The position numbers and the translations under genes were made by a program. Positions 24,841 through 35,800 of a DNA stretch of 64,000 bases are shown here, one piece after another (the stretch's first letter is position 1; every line of letters begins with the position of its first letter). This stretch comes from Gnetum montanum. Its lineage: Eukaryota; Streptophyta; Gnetopsida; Gnetales; Gnetaceae. The notes beneath the pieces are model-generated. The model made no database searches, was not told where the DNA came from, and worked only from the letters and a program-made list of their open reading frames with translations. The stretch covers positions 36,827-100,826 of the forward strand of contig MNCI01029709.1 of assembly GCA_015680685.1 (NCBI GenBank), given 5' to 3'.

Positions 24841-26126
24841 TCATGAACTGAAAGGGGCTAAGAATAATCCCATTTACAAAAAGTTGAAACCCATGCAATG
24901 GGCCCTCTTTTGGAGGAGCCAGAAGTGGAATTTGTTTGACAAATTCTCAAAGAAGCAACCACAATAGAGTAGTCTCACCGAGATGAGGCACTAGAGCCTA
25001 GACCGAACCTTAAGTTCACCTTAATGAACGCTTGCCTTAGGCATATCGCAAATAAGAAGGTTTAGAAATCTATGCTCCAAGAGTTAAACTTTGGATCTTT
25101 CTTAGAGTTTGCACCTCTAGAAGATAAAGCTTGATTGCAAAACTCTTCCATATGGCCCACCATCACTTTCAACAGGGAGTGGTACATGGGAAATACATAC
25201 TTATTCTAGAACAATTATTAGGTTAGTTCAATGATCAAAATCAAGGACATTTCACTCTCCTACTTGGTGAAAGCCATTTTATAGGCCCTTAGGTTACTAG
25301 AAACTAGGGCAATTTTAGCAAAGATTTTAATGTAGGTAGATCCTGGCATTAAGAAAAATGGACATAGTGGTGTTATGGAGTAGATCACAAGGAGTTTGGT
25401 GCATTCACCATAGGAAAATGCACATACTTCAAGATTACAACCTTTTACCTCAATCCAACAATGAAGCCAAGCAAGATCATAGCCTTCTCCACTCATGTGT
25501 GTGCTGCTCTAAGTGGTAGATTCCTAGTCAATCTTTCATAGTTAATCTATATTGAGATAAAGGAGCATTTTAAGGAAAATGAATGTAGAAGAAAGGCACT
25601 TCCTTTTCTGTGCCTCACTAGAAAGTTATGCAAGATGGGAGGCATAACATGCTACATAAATGACATTTTTCATCAAGCTCCAACACCTCTTGGATGAAAA
25701 TGATGAAGGACAAGGTGCTTTCCAAAGTCATTCAAGAAGAGGACCAACAACAAACACCTCCAACACTCACTCAAGAAACAACTTTAGAGTCTTGCACTGC
25801 CCTTGAGCACATGTGCAAATCTAAGAGTAGCCATTGTAGTAGTAGCAACAAGAAAGAATGAGTGGTAGTGTTCCATCTGTGTATGTCCTGCAATGAGCCA
25901 CCTCAACAAAGTGGTCTAAAAAATAAGTTACATGGAAGGTGGTGGGCTAATTTTGTTAGCCCAATGAACACAGCTATCCATGAGGTCATATCCTAGTGCT
26001 TGAGAGATAATAGTATCTCTCTTGCAATAACAACAATTCCCATAAATCTCTAGGAATATCACTACCATTTTGGTGTGTCTAGAGGAGGATGAGGGGGCAA
26101 CTATCTTGATGATGCAACACCATGGG

Positions 26127-26127
26127 N
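26127..26127. other. Single-N join with 47-bp direct duplication
   Basis: The 47 bases after the N (26128-26174 approximately) repeat those just before it. The second copy of this region, near 33100, has the sequence once. This is probably an unmerged overlap. Confidence 0.9.
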
Positions 26128-26290
26128 AAGAGGAGGATGAGGGGGCAACTATCTTGATGATGCAACACCATGGGTAGGAGATAGTGGCTGAAATAGTTGC
26201 TAACAGAATTGAGAAAGCACTTAATGCACCTATTCTATCTATACTAGACATTTCTACATTGAAAAATGTGTAGATGTTCGTAAAAATTGT

Positions 26291-27724
26291 TAGTAGTAGA
26301 TTGAGCATAGCCCAACATGAGGAATTTTTGGACTAATAGATGGGGACAAGGCCACTAATTTTGAAAGTCCTCAATCTTCTAGATACCATTACTAAAACCC
26401 AGTCAGAGCTACTTGAAGTGAGGGGAAAATGTATCGTAATGAAGGGGTAATTAGAAACAACCAAAGCACAAAACCAATACATGGTTGTGGAGGTTGCTAA
26501 ATTAATGGCCTGTCTCACTAATCCCACATTATTCGACTCAATACTAACATGAGATGAAGCTTTTAAACAACTTCAGGACAAGCTCAAAAAAGTTAAGGAT
26601 GAAAAGTAGAAGACCATCTTTGACTAGTCCTTGGCCAATGCCATAATTAACAACAGCTAGAAGGACTTGCCCCAAATGTGCCAAGAACATGAGATTCTAA
26701 CCATAGAGAATCATCACCTATGGAATGTTGATGTGTAGAAGTAGAAGATGGTAGATTTCATCTATCAATAGTAGAAGTAGCTAGCTAAAGTGAACAATGA
26801 ATTAAGGAGATTATTAGCAGAGAATAGAAACCTCTCCATGGAGGAAGTTTATGCCCTTTTCCAAAAATCTGCAATAGAAATAAAAACCTAGAAGAATGAG
26901 GCTCTCAAATTTAAGAGCGTTAAGAACCATTACAGAGATCAAGTTGGTTTGTAAAAAGAAGTTAATGAGAAACACATCTAGATGGTGAAGGGAAAAATCA
27001 ATGAGATCCTTTAGTAGTAGATTGAGCATAGCCCAACATGAGGAATTACCAGACTGACAAATGGGAACTAGGCCACTGATTCTAAAATTCTTCAATATTC
27101 TAGATACCATCACTACAGCCTAGTCAGAGCTGCTTGAAGTGAGGGGAAAATGCATCATAATGGAGGGGCAATTAGAAACAACCAACGCTTGATTGTGGAG
27201 GTTGCTGAATTAAGGGCCTGTCTCACTAATCCCATGTTTTTCAACCCAGTACTAACATAGGATGAAGCTTTTAAACAACTTCAAGACAAGCTCAAAAAAG
27301 TTGAGAATGCAAAGTAGATGACCATATTTGACTATTCCTTGGTCAATGCCATAATTAACAATAGCTAGAAGGACTTGGCCCAAATGTGCCAAGAAAATGA
27401 GATTCTAACCATAGAAAATCATCACCTATGGAATGTTGATGCATAGAAGTAGAAGATGATAATTTCATCCATCAATAGCAGAAGAAGCTAGCTAGAGTGA
27501 ATAATGAATTGAGGAGATTAGTAGTAGAGAATAGAAACCTCTCCATGGAGGAAGTTTATGCCCTTTTCCAAAAATCTACAATACTAATAAACACCTAGAA
27601 GAATGAGGCTCTCAAATTTAAGAGAGTTAAGAACCATTATAGAGATCAAGTTTGTTTGCAAAAATAAGTTAATGAAAAAAACATCCATATGGTGAAGGCA
27701 AAAATCAATGAGACCCTTTAGTAG
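26291..27724 (+). repeat. Two 0.72-kb tandem units in the coiled-coil ORF
   Basis: Unit 1 is 26291-27011 and unit 2 is 27012-about 27724. Both start with TAGTAGTAGATTGAGCATAG and share the order: GGGGAAAATG block, GGCCTGTCTCACTAATCCCA block, AGCTAGAAGGACTTG block, CTCCATGGAGGAAGTTTATG block. The units differ at many single positions and small indels, so this is an old duplication of coding sequence and not an assembly fault. It recurs at 33257-34690 in the duplicated contig copy. Confidence 0.9.
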
Positions 27725-28610
27725 CTTAAGGAAGGAGGTGATGTTTGCCAACCTATCTTTGATGAGCTAAATGACTACAACAAGGTAGAAATCTAGATGA
27801 AAGAGCTATAGATCAAGGAGATGAAAGAGTAAATAAACATTTCCAGTATCCAACATGCAAACCTTGTAATGCTAACTATTAGAAGGTCATAATCTGAATT
27901 GGAGAAACATGTGGCCAGCTTGTACTTCTTGTACAAGGTAGAGTTCAAACACCATAAAATGACTAAGAAAAATCTTGAGATTAAAAATGCCAAACTTTAG
28001 GTTCTCAAGGTGAAGCTCATTGATCAATGATCAACTACTGACGATCTAGCCAAAAGGATGACTAATTACCAAGAGCTACAAAATGCATTTAGAGTGTTTG
28101 ACATCAAACATAAATAGTTTGCTACCAAGTTCATGAATGTGAAGGAGCTATTTCCTACAATGCCTTTTCCATGGGAAGTTCCCATTTCGAGCCACATTGG
28201 TCATGTTGTGTGGACTATGAATGATCCTTAGAGTAAGGAGGACAAGATGAAGGCAATGTTGGATATCTTTTGTATTCCACCAAAAGTTGTAGCTACGACA
28301 GGACAACCACAACCACCTCAACCACTGCGTGCACCTAAAGCAAGAGAAGGTCTTTTGAAGCCTCAAGAGCCTCCATCACCTAGGATTGTTTGATCTTCTT
28401 CATCATCTTCACGTCATTAGAGGAATTTTTTTTGTTAGTTTTGTCTTAGTGTTCAATTTTGTTTTCTTGAACACCAAAATTTTATAATGATTCTAAAACA
28501 GTACACTTGGGCACTTAGTTTTTTTGTGTTTGTTTTTTTTGTCTATAGTTAGTCAATAATCTCATACCTTCCCAAATCTTGTAAAGAACTCAAGGACAAG
28601 TTTTCATTTA

Positions 28611-28622
28611 GTTGTGGGGGTA
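28611..28622 (+). promoter_or_regulatory. Polypurine tract of element C
   Basis: GTTGTGGGGGTA immediately before the 3' LTR start TGATAAG. The same position in E reads ATAGAGGTA, and in A and D the minus strand reads GGGGTA. Confidence 0.75.
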
Positions 28623-29486
28623 TGATAAGTCATCATGGTTAGGTTGTGTCGATGGGATCACATCGACAAGATTCTATCAACATGATCCCATTACCGTAGG
28701 GTTTGACTCATTAACATGTACCCATCAACAAGGCATCTTGTTTTACTTATAAATGTGTGCCTACTTGTTACATTTATGGCATTCCTTTCATAAGTTGTAG
28801 TGAAGCTCTAGTAGTTTTTTCCATTTAGAAGTTAGAATATTTTTTGAGTGCCTATAGTATGAGTTAAAGAGTGTACAAATCTTTATTCAAGCACTATTGT
28901 ACCTAAGCACTTTAGTGTGTATAGTAATAAAGATGAGCTTTCTTATCAAACCTTACAACACTTGGACTAGATTAATTTTTTTCTTTAAGCATTTAATATT
29001 TAAGTAATTGTCTTTAATGTTCTTAAGTAATTAAGTAAGTAATTAATATAGATTAAATAGCACACATAATTATAACCACTTTGAGCATACATCTAATGCT
29101 TGGTAATCTCAGTAATGCTTAATGTTTGGTAACCCAATAGTGTTATATGTGTTCAAGATGTGTACGACAAGTGAGAATGGATGCTTATGTTTAGTTAAGT
29201 GTTAGTTGGGCGTTAGATTAATTTAGCAATTAAATTACTTTATTTTTTATTCTTAGGTGACTTAATTCATAAAAGGTAAAAATTATAAAAATCATATACC
29301 TTAGTTACACTTAACCATACCCTTAAACTTCACAAGCGGAACTGGGAAGACAACGATTGCAATAGTTAGTTTCACCTCCTAGAACTAGTGTATGTAAAAA
29401 CCTGAAGTCTTTGGAATTTGATCAGATCACTTAATAAATGCTAGTAATTCATATGATTAGATGTAAGGTATACTCACTTCTCATCA
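28623..29486 (+). repeat. 3' LTR of element C (864 bp)
   Basis: Starts TGATAAGTCATC. It carries a near-perfect 20-bp palindrome GTCGATGGGATCACATCGAC at 28648-28667, a TTATAAATG TATA-like box at about 28748, and ends ACTTCTCATCA. Its partner is 16597-17485. Confidence 0.9.
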
Positions 29487-29491
29487 CTCAT

Positions 29492-29895
29492 AGGAATCAA
29501 ATTAGCTAACCAGATAGAATATTAGATAGGATATATAATTTTAGCTTGTACTAGGTTTTTAATTTCAACTTTCATCACTGGTTCAAACATTGGATTAAAC
29601 TTCCTCTATTTTTGCCGAACTACTTTAAAATCTTTGGCCAATGGAATTTTGTGATACATCAATTAAATTTAACTATTTTAAGATCATTGTAAAACCATGC
29701 AAAATTATCTAGATTATCCTTTAGCAAAGATAATAATTCTTGTCTAAAAACTAGATCATTTCCTTTTGTAACATTTAAATTTTTTGGCTTCTCTATGGAT
29801 CCAAGGTTTACTATTTCATATGTCCAATATTTTGGATTTTGGATGTCTATCCGCTTAAGAAACTTTTTGTTAAACCCATGCTCATAAGCAACCAT
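29492..29895 (-). pseudogene. Element B reverse transcriptase, N-terminal piece
   Basis: The minus-strand frame 29659-29895 ends with LLSLLKDNLDNFAWFYNDLK, matching the (L)FKDVFAWSYxDL segment that precedes gypsy RT domains. Before the C insertion site it continues through a stretch reading AKIIYPI and WLANLIPM, like the family pattern GFIYPxxxxxWVANxVPV. The frame is broken by element C at the CTCAT duplication. Recurs at 36458-36861. Confidence 0.82.
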
Positions 29896-29999
29896 GTTCT
29901 TTCAACTAAAATTTTATCTAAGCTTTGATGTAGCTTCTTGTTTGGACATAACTTTATTTTCAAATTCTCCCTTCTTCTACAAGAATCTCAACAATCAAT

Positions 30000-30490
30000 C
30001 ATCATTTTCAAACACTTGGAAGTTCTTCACATTATCCAAGATTGAAGACTAATTTTCAATCTCAATTATGACTCTTTTATATTTTTCAATTCTTGATGGA
30101 TCTAATGTTGAGGTGGTTATTACTAGCTTGTTTGCTAACTGGTTATCTACTCTACATATATGTTTTATTTCATATTTCTCAAATTGGTCTAATAAATCAT
30201 AGACAAGTTGGTTATATGACCTCAAAAATGAACTTTTTGCTAAACATTCACCTCTAACCTATTCAAAAATAAGCTTTGAATCTCCTTTACTTATGATTCT
30301 TTTAATCCATTTTTCTAGAGCTTTTCTAATTTCCATACACAAGGTTTCATATTTAGCCTTATTATTTGTACATGAAAATGATAAATTAACAACCTTAAAA
30401 ATTTTCTAAGAATCATCTTTTGTCGATACTATTCCAACTCCTACCCCTTTTTAATTTCAAGACCCATTGAAATATAGTTTTCATTTTCCC
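30000..30490 (-). pseudogene. Element B RNase H-like domain upstream of RT
   Basis: On the minus strand, SCTNNKAKYETL (about 30330-30390) and GDSKLI (about 30270-30290) match the CTNNxAEYEAL and GDSxLV signatures of plant gypsy RNase H domains. HICRVDNQLANKL near 30130-30170 matches the HxPRxxNxxADxLA end. This domain lies between protease and RT in element order, in addition to the usual RNase H after RT (7480-7850). Tat-branch elements with two RNase H domains are known; the upstream position is noteworthy. Copy at 36966-37456. Confidence 0.75.
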
Positions 30491-30639
30491 TTGCTTTGAA
30501 TTTTTCTTTTCTCTCAAACTTGAACTTCTATGAGTGAACATGATCATATTTCAATATCTTTGATCTTGATGACTTTTTTCTTTCCATTTGAAGTAATGTT
30601 CTTGACCATTAAGTCTTCATTATATATGTATATTTGATT

Positions 30640-30990
30640 AGGCTTTCCTTTCCATGGTATCAACATGTGCAAAAAATCTATGGATATGTATCTAGAGATA
30701 TTTTTGTTGTAGCTTTGACATAACAGGAGACTCTATGAATCTAGGGTATCAACTACATGTCCTATGATTTTCACTTTGCTATTTTCTACTTAGAAAATAT
30801 TCTTATTGGACTATTTAGATCATAACCCTAATTGTTTATAAATATATAGTAGCATGATAGTTGAAGCAACTTCTAAATCAACTAAAGAATTATGCAAATA
30901 TTTACTATTTTATTTCATTGTTAGAAGAATAGGAGAAGCTTCTTTATATAGAACATAAGGATAGTTGAATTTTGCTATTCTATCTTCATT
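30640..30990 (-). pseudogene. Element B protease region
   Basis: The minus strand reads SLVDLEVASTIMLLYIYKQLGL at about 30830-30895, aligning with the gypsy retropepsin start ALVDxGAxxNLLPxxVYKQLG. The Gly after the catalytic Asp-Leu reads Glu. A KIIGHVVDTLDS-like stretch follows. Stops are present. Copy at about 37606-37956. Confidence 0.65.
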
Positions 30991-30999
30991 ACAAACATA

Positions 31000-32300
31000 A
31001 CTTAGTTTAGATTCTCTGACCTTCTTCTTTGCCTTGACTATTTCTAAGACTTTCTTTTGTTGACTTTCCATTTGTAACATCTGATATGCACTAATATTTG
31101 CTTTTACGTGCCTTAGATCCTCTATTAAATCATACTTTACATCACCATAAAAGCTTGACTTCCTAAACCATTTATTAGGTAACTAACTTTAGGAATTTTA
31201 GTCAATCTGAGTAATCTTTTCCTTTCACTTTTCCTTTTCATTTAGCTCAAAAGCTTTTCTTTTAGTAGTAGAATTAGATGTGACATTTGGAGGTCTAGTT
31301 GTAGTGATATTTTATTTTGACCTCAAGTTGTATCTAGATCCATCATTATTAGTGCATTCTTCATGTGAAGACAAATCTTCTTTTGAACTTAACAATGAAG
31401 AAGTGTCACTTGACTCATTTTTAGGTGATTTTCTAGTATAAAAAATATTAGAAAACTCATTGTTAGATTCAATGTTGAGAAAATTTGAAACATCTATGTT
31501 GCTTTCATCCTCATAATCCACTAATTTGGTGTCTTGATGTCTATGTTTTTTTTTTTTTGGCTTCTTTTCTTCTTTTATCTTAACTTTAGATAGTGTTTTT
31601 TCTAACTTTACTACTGTGTTGGAAAATTTATTTATTAGATTTAAACTGAGATAAATTTTTCATAGATATTACTGCAGTTTGTTCACTTTTGGTGTTCTAA
31701 CAATTTCTTTGTTAGCAAAGTTCAGCAATTTCTTTACTTGGATAGTCTCATTAAAGAAATCATTCAAAGTTACTAGATTTGGGATTCTTTTGAGCCATAT
31801 TGAAATGTTTTTATTGATAGCTCTTAAGTATGTGTCTCTAAACATTTCATCTGAGGTTCTATAGTACCTTTGAAATAATCTACAAGTCCACTGGAGTTTA
31901 ATGTTAAATTCCCTAATAGATTCTTTAGATCCTTTTTTAGCTTCAGCTAATCCATAATATAGCTATTGTTAATTGACTTAATTGTTAAACTGAGATAGGA
32001 ATAGATTTTTTTATATCATCCTAACTGGTGATGCTATTGTTTGACAAATTAAAGTACTAGATTTGAGTCATATCTCTTAAGTTTGTTACAAATAGTTTGC
32101 AAGCTTAGTCTTGATGTTGCACATTTGCATGTGCTAAAGTTAACTCAAACAACTAAACATATTCTTCAACTAGATAAGCTTTTTTAGGGATATAAGGCTC
32201 ATGTACATATTTTTAGACTTCCTTAGAAATATGATGGTAGTTCAAGAATCTCAATAGTGTAGCTCTTTGCTAAGGATTTATGGGTGGTGGATTTGTCATT
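31000..32300 (-). pseudogene. Element B gag region (decayed)
   Basis: The minus-strand open frame 31312-31521 is acidic and Ser/Asn-rich and ends in SRYNLRSK, like the linker between gag and protease of some gypsy elements. Upstream, 31600-32300 reads as a degenerate gag (MTNPPPIN start near 32299, then stretches such as EEYV and FELTLAHANVQ). No zinc knuckle is clear. Assigned by position and weak similarity. Copy at 37966-39266. Confidence 0.5.
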
Positions 32301-32847
32301 CTATTGAAATTCCTTCTGGTAGTTGAACTCTTAAATTTTCATCATTTTATCCTAATGACTGATAAACTAAATAGAAGAGGTGATATTCTAGTCCTTCTAG
32401 TTTTAACTTCACTACTTATTGTAGTGATGGAGAAATTTGATGTTGGAAGGCCAGAAATTTCTATATGAAAAAATTTAACTTCAGATCCAATGGGCCTTAG
32501 AAAATGGATCTAAAGTACCTTGATTGGTCTTGTCAATCACCTGATGACTTAGAAGTTTGTTATTTTGATATGAAATAAAAACAAAAACATATGCAATGGT
32601 AATTCAAATACCAAATCTAGGAAAAAAGATGTAAAAATAAATGTGGCAAACACAAGAAACTAGAAACTCTATATTAAATATGATAAAAAAGTCATGGAAT
32701 TCAAAGTTTAGAGAATACAAATTGTAAGCCTTAAATGTCCAAGATCTCAACGAATATCCTTGGAATTTGATGCAAATGATAGAATGTGCTCTACAACTAG
32801 ATCCACACCTGAATATTTTGAACAATATACTCTTGAACTTCATATAT

Positions 32848-32848
32848 N
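32848..32848. other. Single-N contig join
   Basis: Separates the two near-identical 7-kb copies (25835-32847 and 32849-39813). The sequence left of the N ends within B and the sequence right of it restarts within C, with no element boundary on either side. Confidence 0.95.
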
Positions 32849-35800
32849 TGTAGTAGTAGCAACAAGAAAGAATGAGTGGTAGTGTTCCATCTGTGTATGT
32901 CCTGCAATGAGCCACCTCAACAAAGTGGTCTAAAAAATAAGTTACATGGAAGGTGGTGGGCTAATTTTGTTAGCCCAATGAACACAGCTATCCATGAGGT
33001 CATATCCTAGTGCTTGAGAGATAATAGTATCTCTCTTGCAATAACAACAATTCCCATAAATCTCTAGGAATATCACTACCATTTTGGTGTGTCAAGAGGA
33101 GGATGAGGGGGCAACTATCTTGATGATGCAACACCATGGGTAGGAGATAGTGGCTGAAATAGTTGCTAACAGAATTGAGAAAGCACTTAATGCACCTATT
33201 CTATCTATACTAGACATTTCTACATTGAAAAATGTGTAGATGTTCATAAAAATTGTTAGTAGTAGATTGAGCATAGCCCAACATGAGGAATTTTTGGACT
33301 AATAGATGGGGACAAGGCCACTAATTTTGAAAGTCCTCAATCTTCTAGATACCATTACTAAAACCCAGTCAGAGCTACTTGAAGTGAGGGGAAAATGTAT
33401 CGTAATGAAGGGGTAATTAGAAACAACCAAAGCACAAAACCAATACATGGTTGTGGAGGTTGCTAAATTAATGGCCTGTCTCACTAATCCCACATTATTC
33501 GACTCAATACTAACATGAGATGAAGCTTTTAAACAACTTCAGGACAAGCTCAAAAAAGTTAAGGATGAAAAGTAGAAGACCATCTTTGACTAGTCCTTGG
33601 CCAATGCCATAATTAACAACAGCTAGAAGGACTTGCCCCAAATGTGCCAAGAACATGAGATTCTAACCATAGAGAATCATCACCTATGGAATGTTGATGT
33701 GTAGAAGTAGAAGATGGTAGATTTCATCCATCAATAGTAGAAGTAGCTAGCTAAAGTGAACAATGAATTAAGGAGATTATTAGCAGAGAATAGAAACCTC
33801 TCCATGGAGGAAGTTTATGCCCTTTTCCAAAAATCTGCAATAGAAATAAAAACCTAGAAGAATGAGGCTCTCAAATTTAAGAGCGTTAAGAACCATTACA
33901 GAGATCAAGTTGGTTTGTAAAAAGAAGTTAATGAGAAACACATCTAGATGGTGAAGGGAAAAATCAATGAGATCCTTTAGTAGTAGATTGAGCATAGCCC
34001 AACATGAGGAATTACCAGACTGACAAATGGGAACTAGGCCACTGATTCTAAAATTCTTCAATATTCTAGATACCATCACTACAGCCTAGTCAGAGCTGCT
34101 TGAAGTGAGGGGAAAATGCATCATAATGGAGGGGCAATTAGAAACAACCAACGCTTGATTGTGGAGGTTGCTGAATTAAGGGCCTGTCTCACTAATCCCA
34201 TGTTTTTCAACCCAGTACTAACATAGGATGAAGCTTTTAAACAACTTCAAGACAAGCTCAAAAAAGTTGAGAATGCAAAGTAGATGACCATATTTGACTA
34301 TTCCTTGGTCAATGCCATAATTAACAATAGCTAGAAGGACTTGGCCCAAATGTGCCAAGAAAATGAGATTCTAACCATAGAAAATCATCACCTATGGAAT
34401 GTTGATGCATAGAAGTAGAAGATGATAATTTCATCCATCAATAGCAGAAGAAGCTAGCTAGAGTGAATAATGAATTGAGGAGATTAGTAGTAGAGAATAG
34501 AAACCTCTCCATGGAGGAAGTTTATGCCCTTTTCCAAAAATCTACAATACTAATAAACACCTAGAAGAATGAGGCTCTCAAATTTAAGAGAGTTAAGAAC
34601 CATTATAGAGATCAAGTTTGTTTGCAAAAATAAGTTAATGAAAAAAACATCCAGATGGTGAAGGCAAAAATCAATGAGACCCTTTAGTAGCTTAAGGAAG
34701 GAGGTGATGTTTGCCAACCTATCTTTGATGAGCTAAATGACTACAACAAGGTAGAAATCTAGATGAAAGAGCTATAGATCAAGGAGATGAAAGAGTAAAT
34801 AAACATTTCCAGTATCCAACATGCAAACCTTGTAATGCTAACTATTAGAAGGTCATAATCTGAATTGGAGAAACATGTGGCCAGCTTGTACTTCTTGTAC
34901 AAGGTAGAGTTCAAACACCATAAAATGACTAAGAAAAATCTTGAGATTAAAAATGCCAAACTTTAGGTTCTCAAGGTGAAGCTCATTGATCAATGATCAA
35001 CTACTGACGATCTAGCCAAAAGGATGACTAATTACCAAGAGCTACAAAATGCATTTAGAGTGTTTGACATCAAACATAAATAGTTTGCTACCAAGTTCAT
35101 GAATGTGAAGGAGCTATTTCCTACAATGCCTTTTCCATGGGAAGTTCCCATTTCGAGCCACATTGGTCATGTTGTGTGGACTATGAATGATCCTTAGAGT
35201 AAGGAGGACAAGATGAAGGCAATGTTGGATATCTTTTGTATTCCACCAAAAGTTGTAGCTACGACAGGACAACCACAACCACCTCAACCACTGCGTGCAC
35301 CTAAAGCAAGAGAAGGTCTTTTGAAGCCTCAAGAGCCTCCATCACCTAGGATTGTTTGATCTTATTCATCATCTTCACGTCATTAGAGGAATTTTTTTTG
35401 TTAGTTTTGTCTTAGTGTTCAATTTTGTTTTCTTGAACACCAAAATTTTATAATGATTCTAAAACAGTACACTTGGGCACTTAGTTTTTTTGTGTTTGTT
35501 TTTTTTGTCTATAGTTAGTCAATAATCTCATACCTTCCCAAATCTTGTAAAGAACTCAAGGACAAGTTTTCATTTAGTTGTGGGGGTATGATAAGTCATC
35601 ATGGTTAGGTTGTGTCGATGGGATCACATCGACAAGATTCTATCAACATGATCCCATTACCGTAGGGTTTGACTCATTAACATGTACCCATCAACAAGGC
35701 ATCTTGTTTTACTTATAAATGTGTGCCTACTTGTTACATTTATGGCATTCCTTTCATAAGTTGTAGTGAAGCTCTAGTAGTTTTTTCCATTTAGAAGTTA

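Larger units (their letters stand above)
24880..28400 (+). pseudogene. Element C third ORF, coiled-coil type, function unknown
   Basis: Sense-strand coding-like sequence between the 3' noncoding region and the polypurine tract. I do not recognise the family. The first part (25000-25650) includes IKEHFKENE at about 25560. The middle (26300-27720) is rich in Lys, Glu, Gln, Asn and Leu with heptad-like spacing, for example VNNELRRLLAENRNLSMEEV at 26788-26847, suggesting a long coiled coil. The end (28150-28400) reads MPFPWEVPISSHIGHVVW and then a Pro-rich tail (QPQPPQPLRAPK) and a Ser run. In the frame 26598-27011 (138 codons) I count 10 TAG, one TAA and no TGA. This pattern fits loss of CAG codons, not noncoding DNA. 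No membrane segment is evident, so an envelope-like role is not supported. Confidence 0.6.
16597..29486 (+). mobile_element. Element C: long Athila-like LTR retrotransposon with a third ORF
   Basis: A 12.9-kb plus-strand element. LTRs at 16597-17485 and 28623-29486 both start TGATAAG and end CTCATCA, and the perfect 5-bp duplication CTCAT flanks it (16592-16596 and 29487-29491). Order: LTR, primer site, gag, protease, RT, RNase H, integrase, about 2.2 kb noncoding, then about 3.5 kb of coding-like sequence with coiled-coil character, polypurine tract, LTR. It is the only copy in the window with a full pol order and the only one whose protease keeps the catalytic Asp (DSGS). All frames have many stops, dominated by TAG, so it is dead. 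The two LTRs differ visibly, which indicates an old insertion. It lies inside the RT of B. Its right third recurs at 32849-36452 through an assembly duplication. Confidence 0.9.

Noticed and set aside
26598-27011. Possible alternative genetic code with TAG read as Gln
   Set aside because: The neighbouring P450 and normal plant features argue for the standard code; TAG excess is better explained by CAG decay in a dead element.
25000-28400. Envelope-like gene in element C
   Set aside because: Position fits, but no signal peptide, membrane segment or glycoprotein-like pattern is visible.
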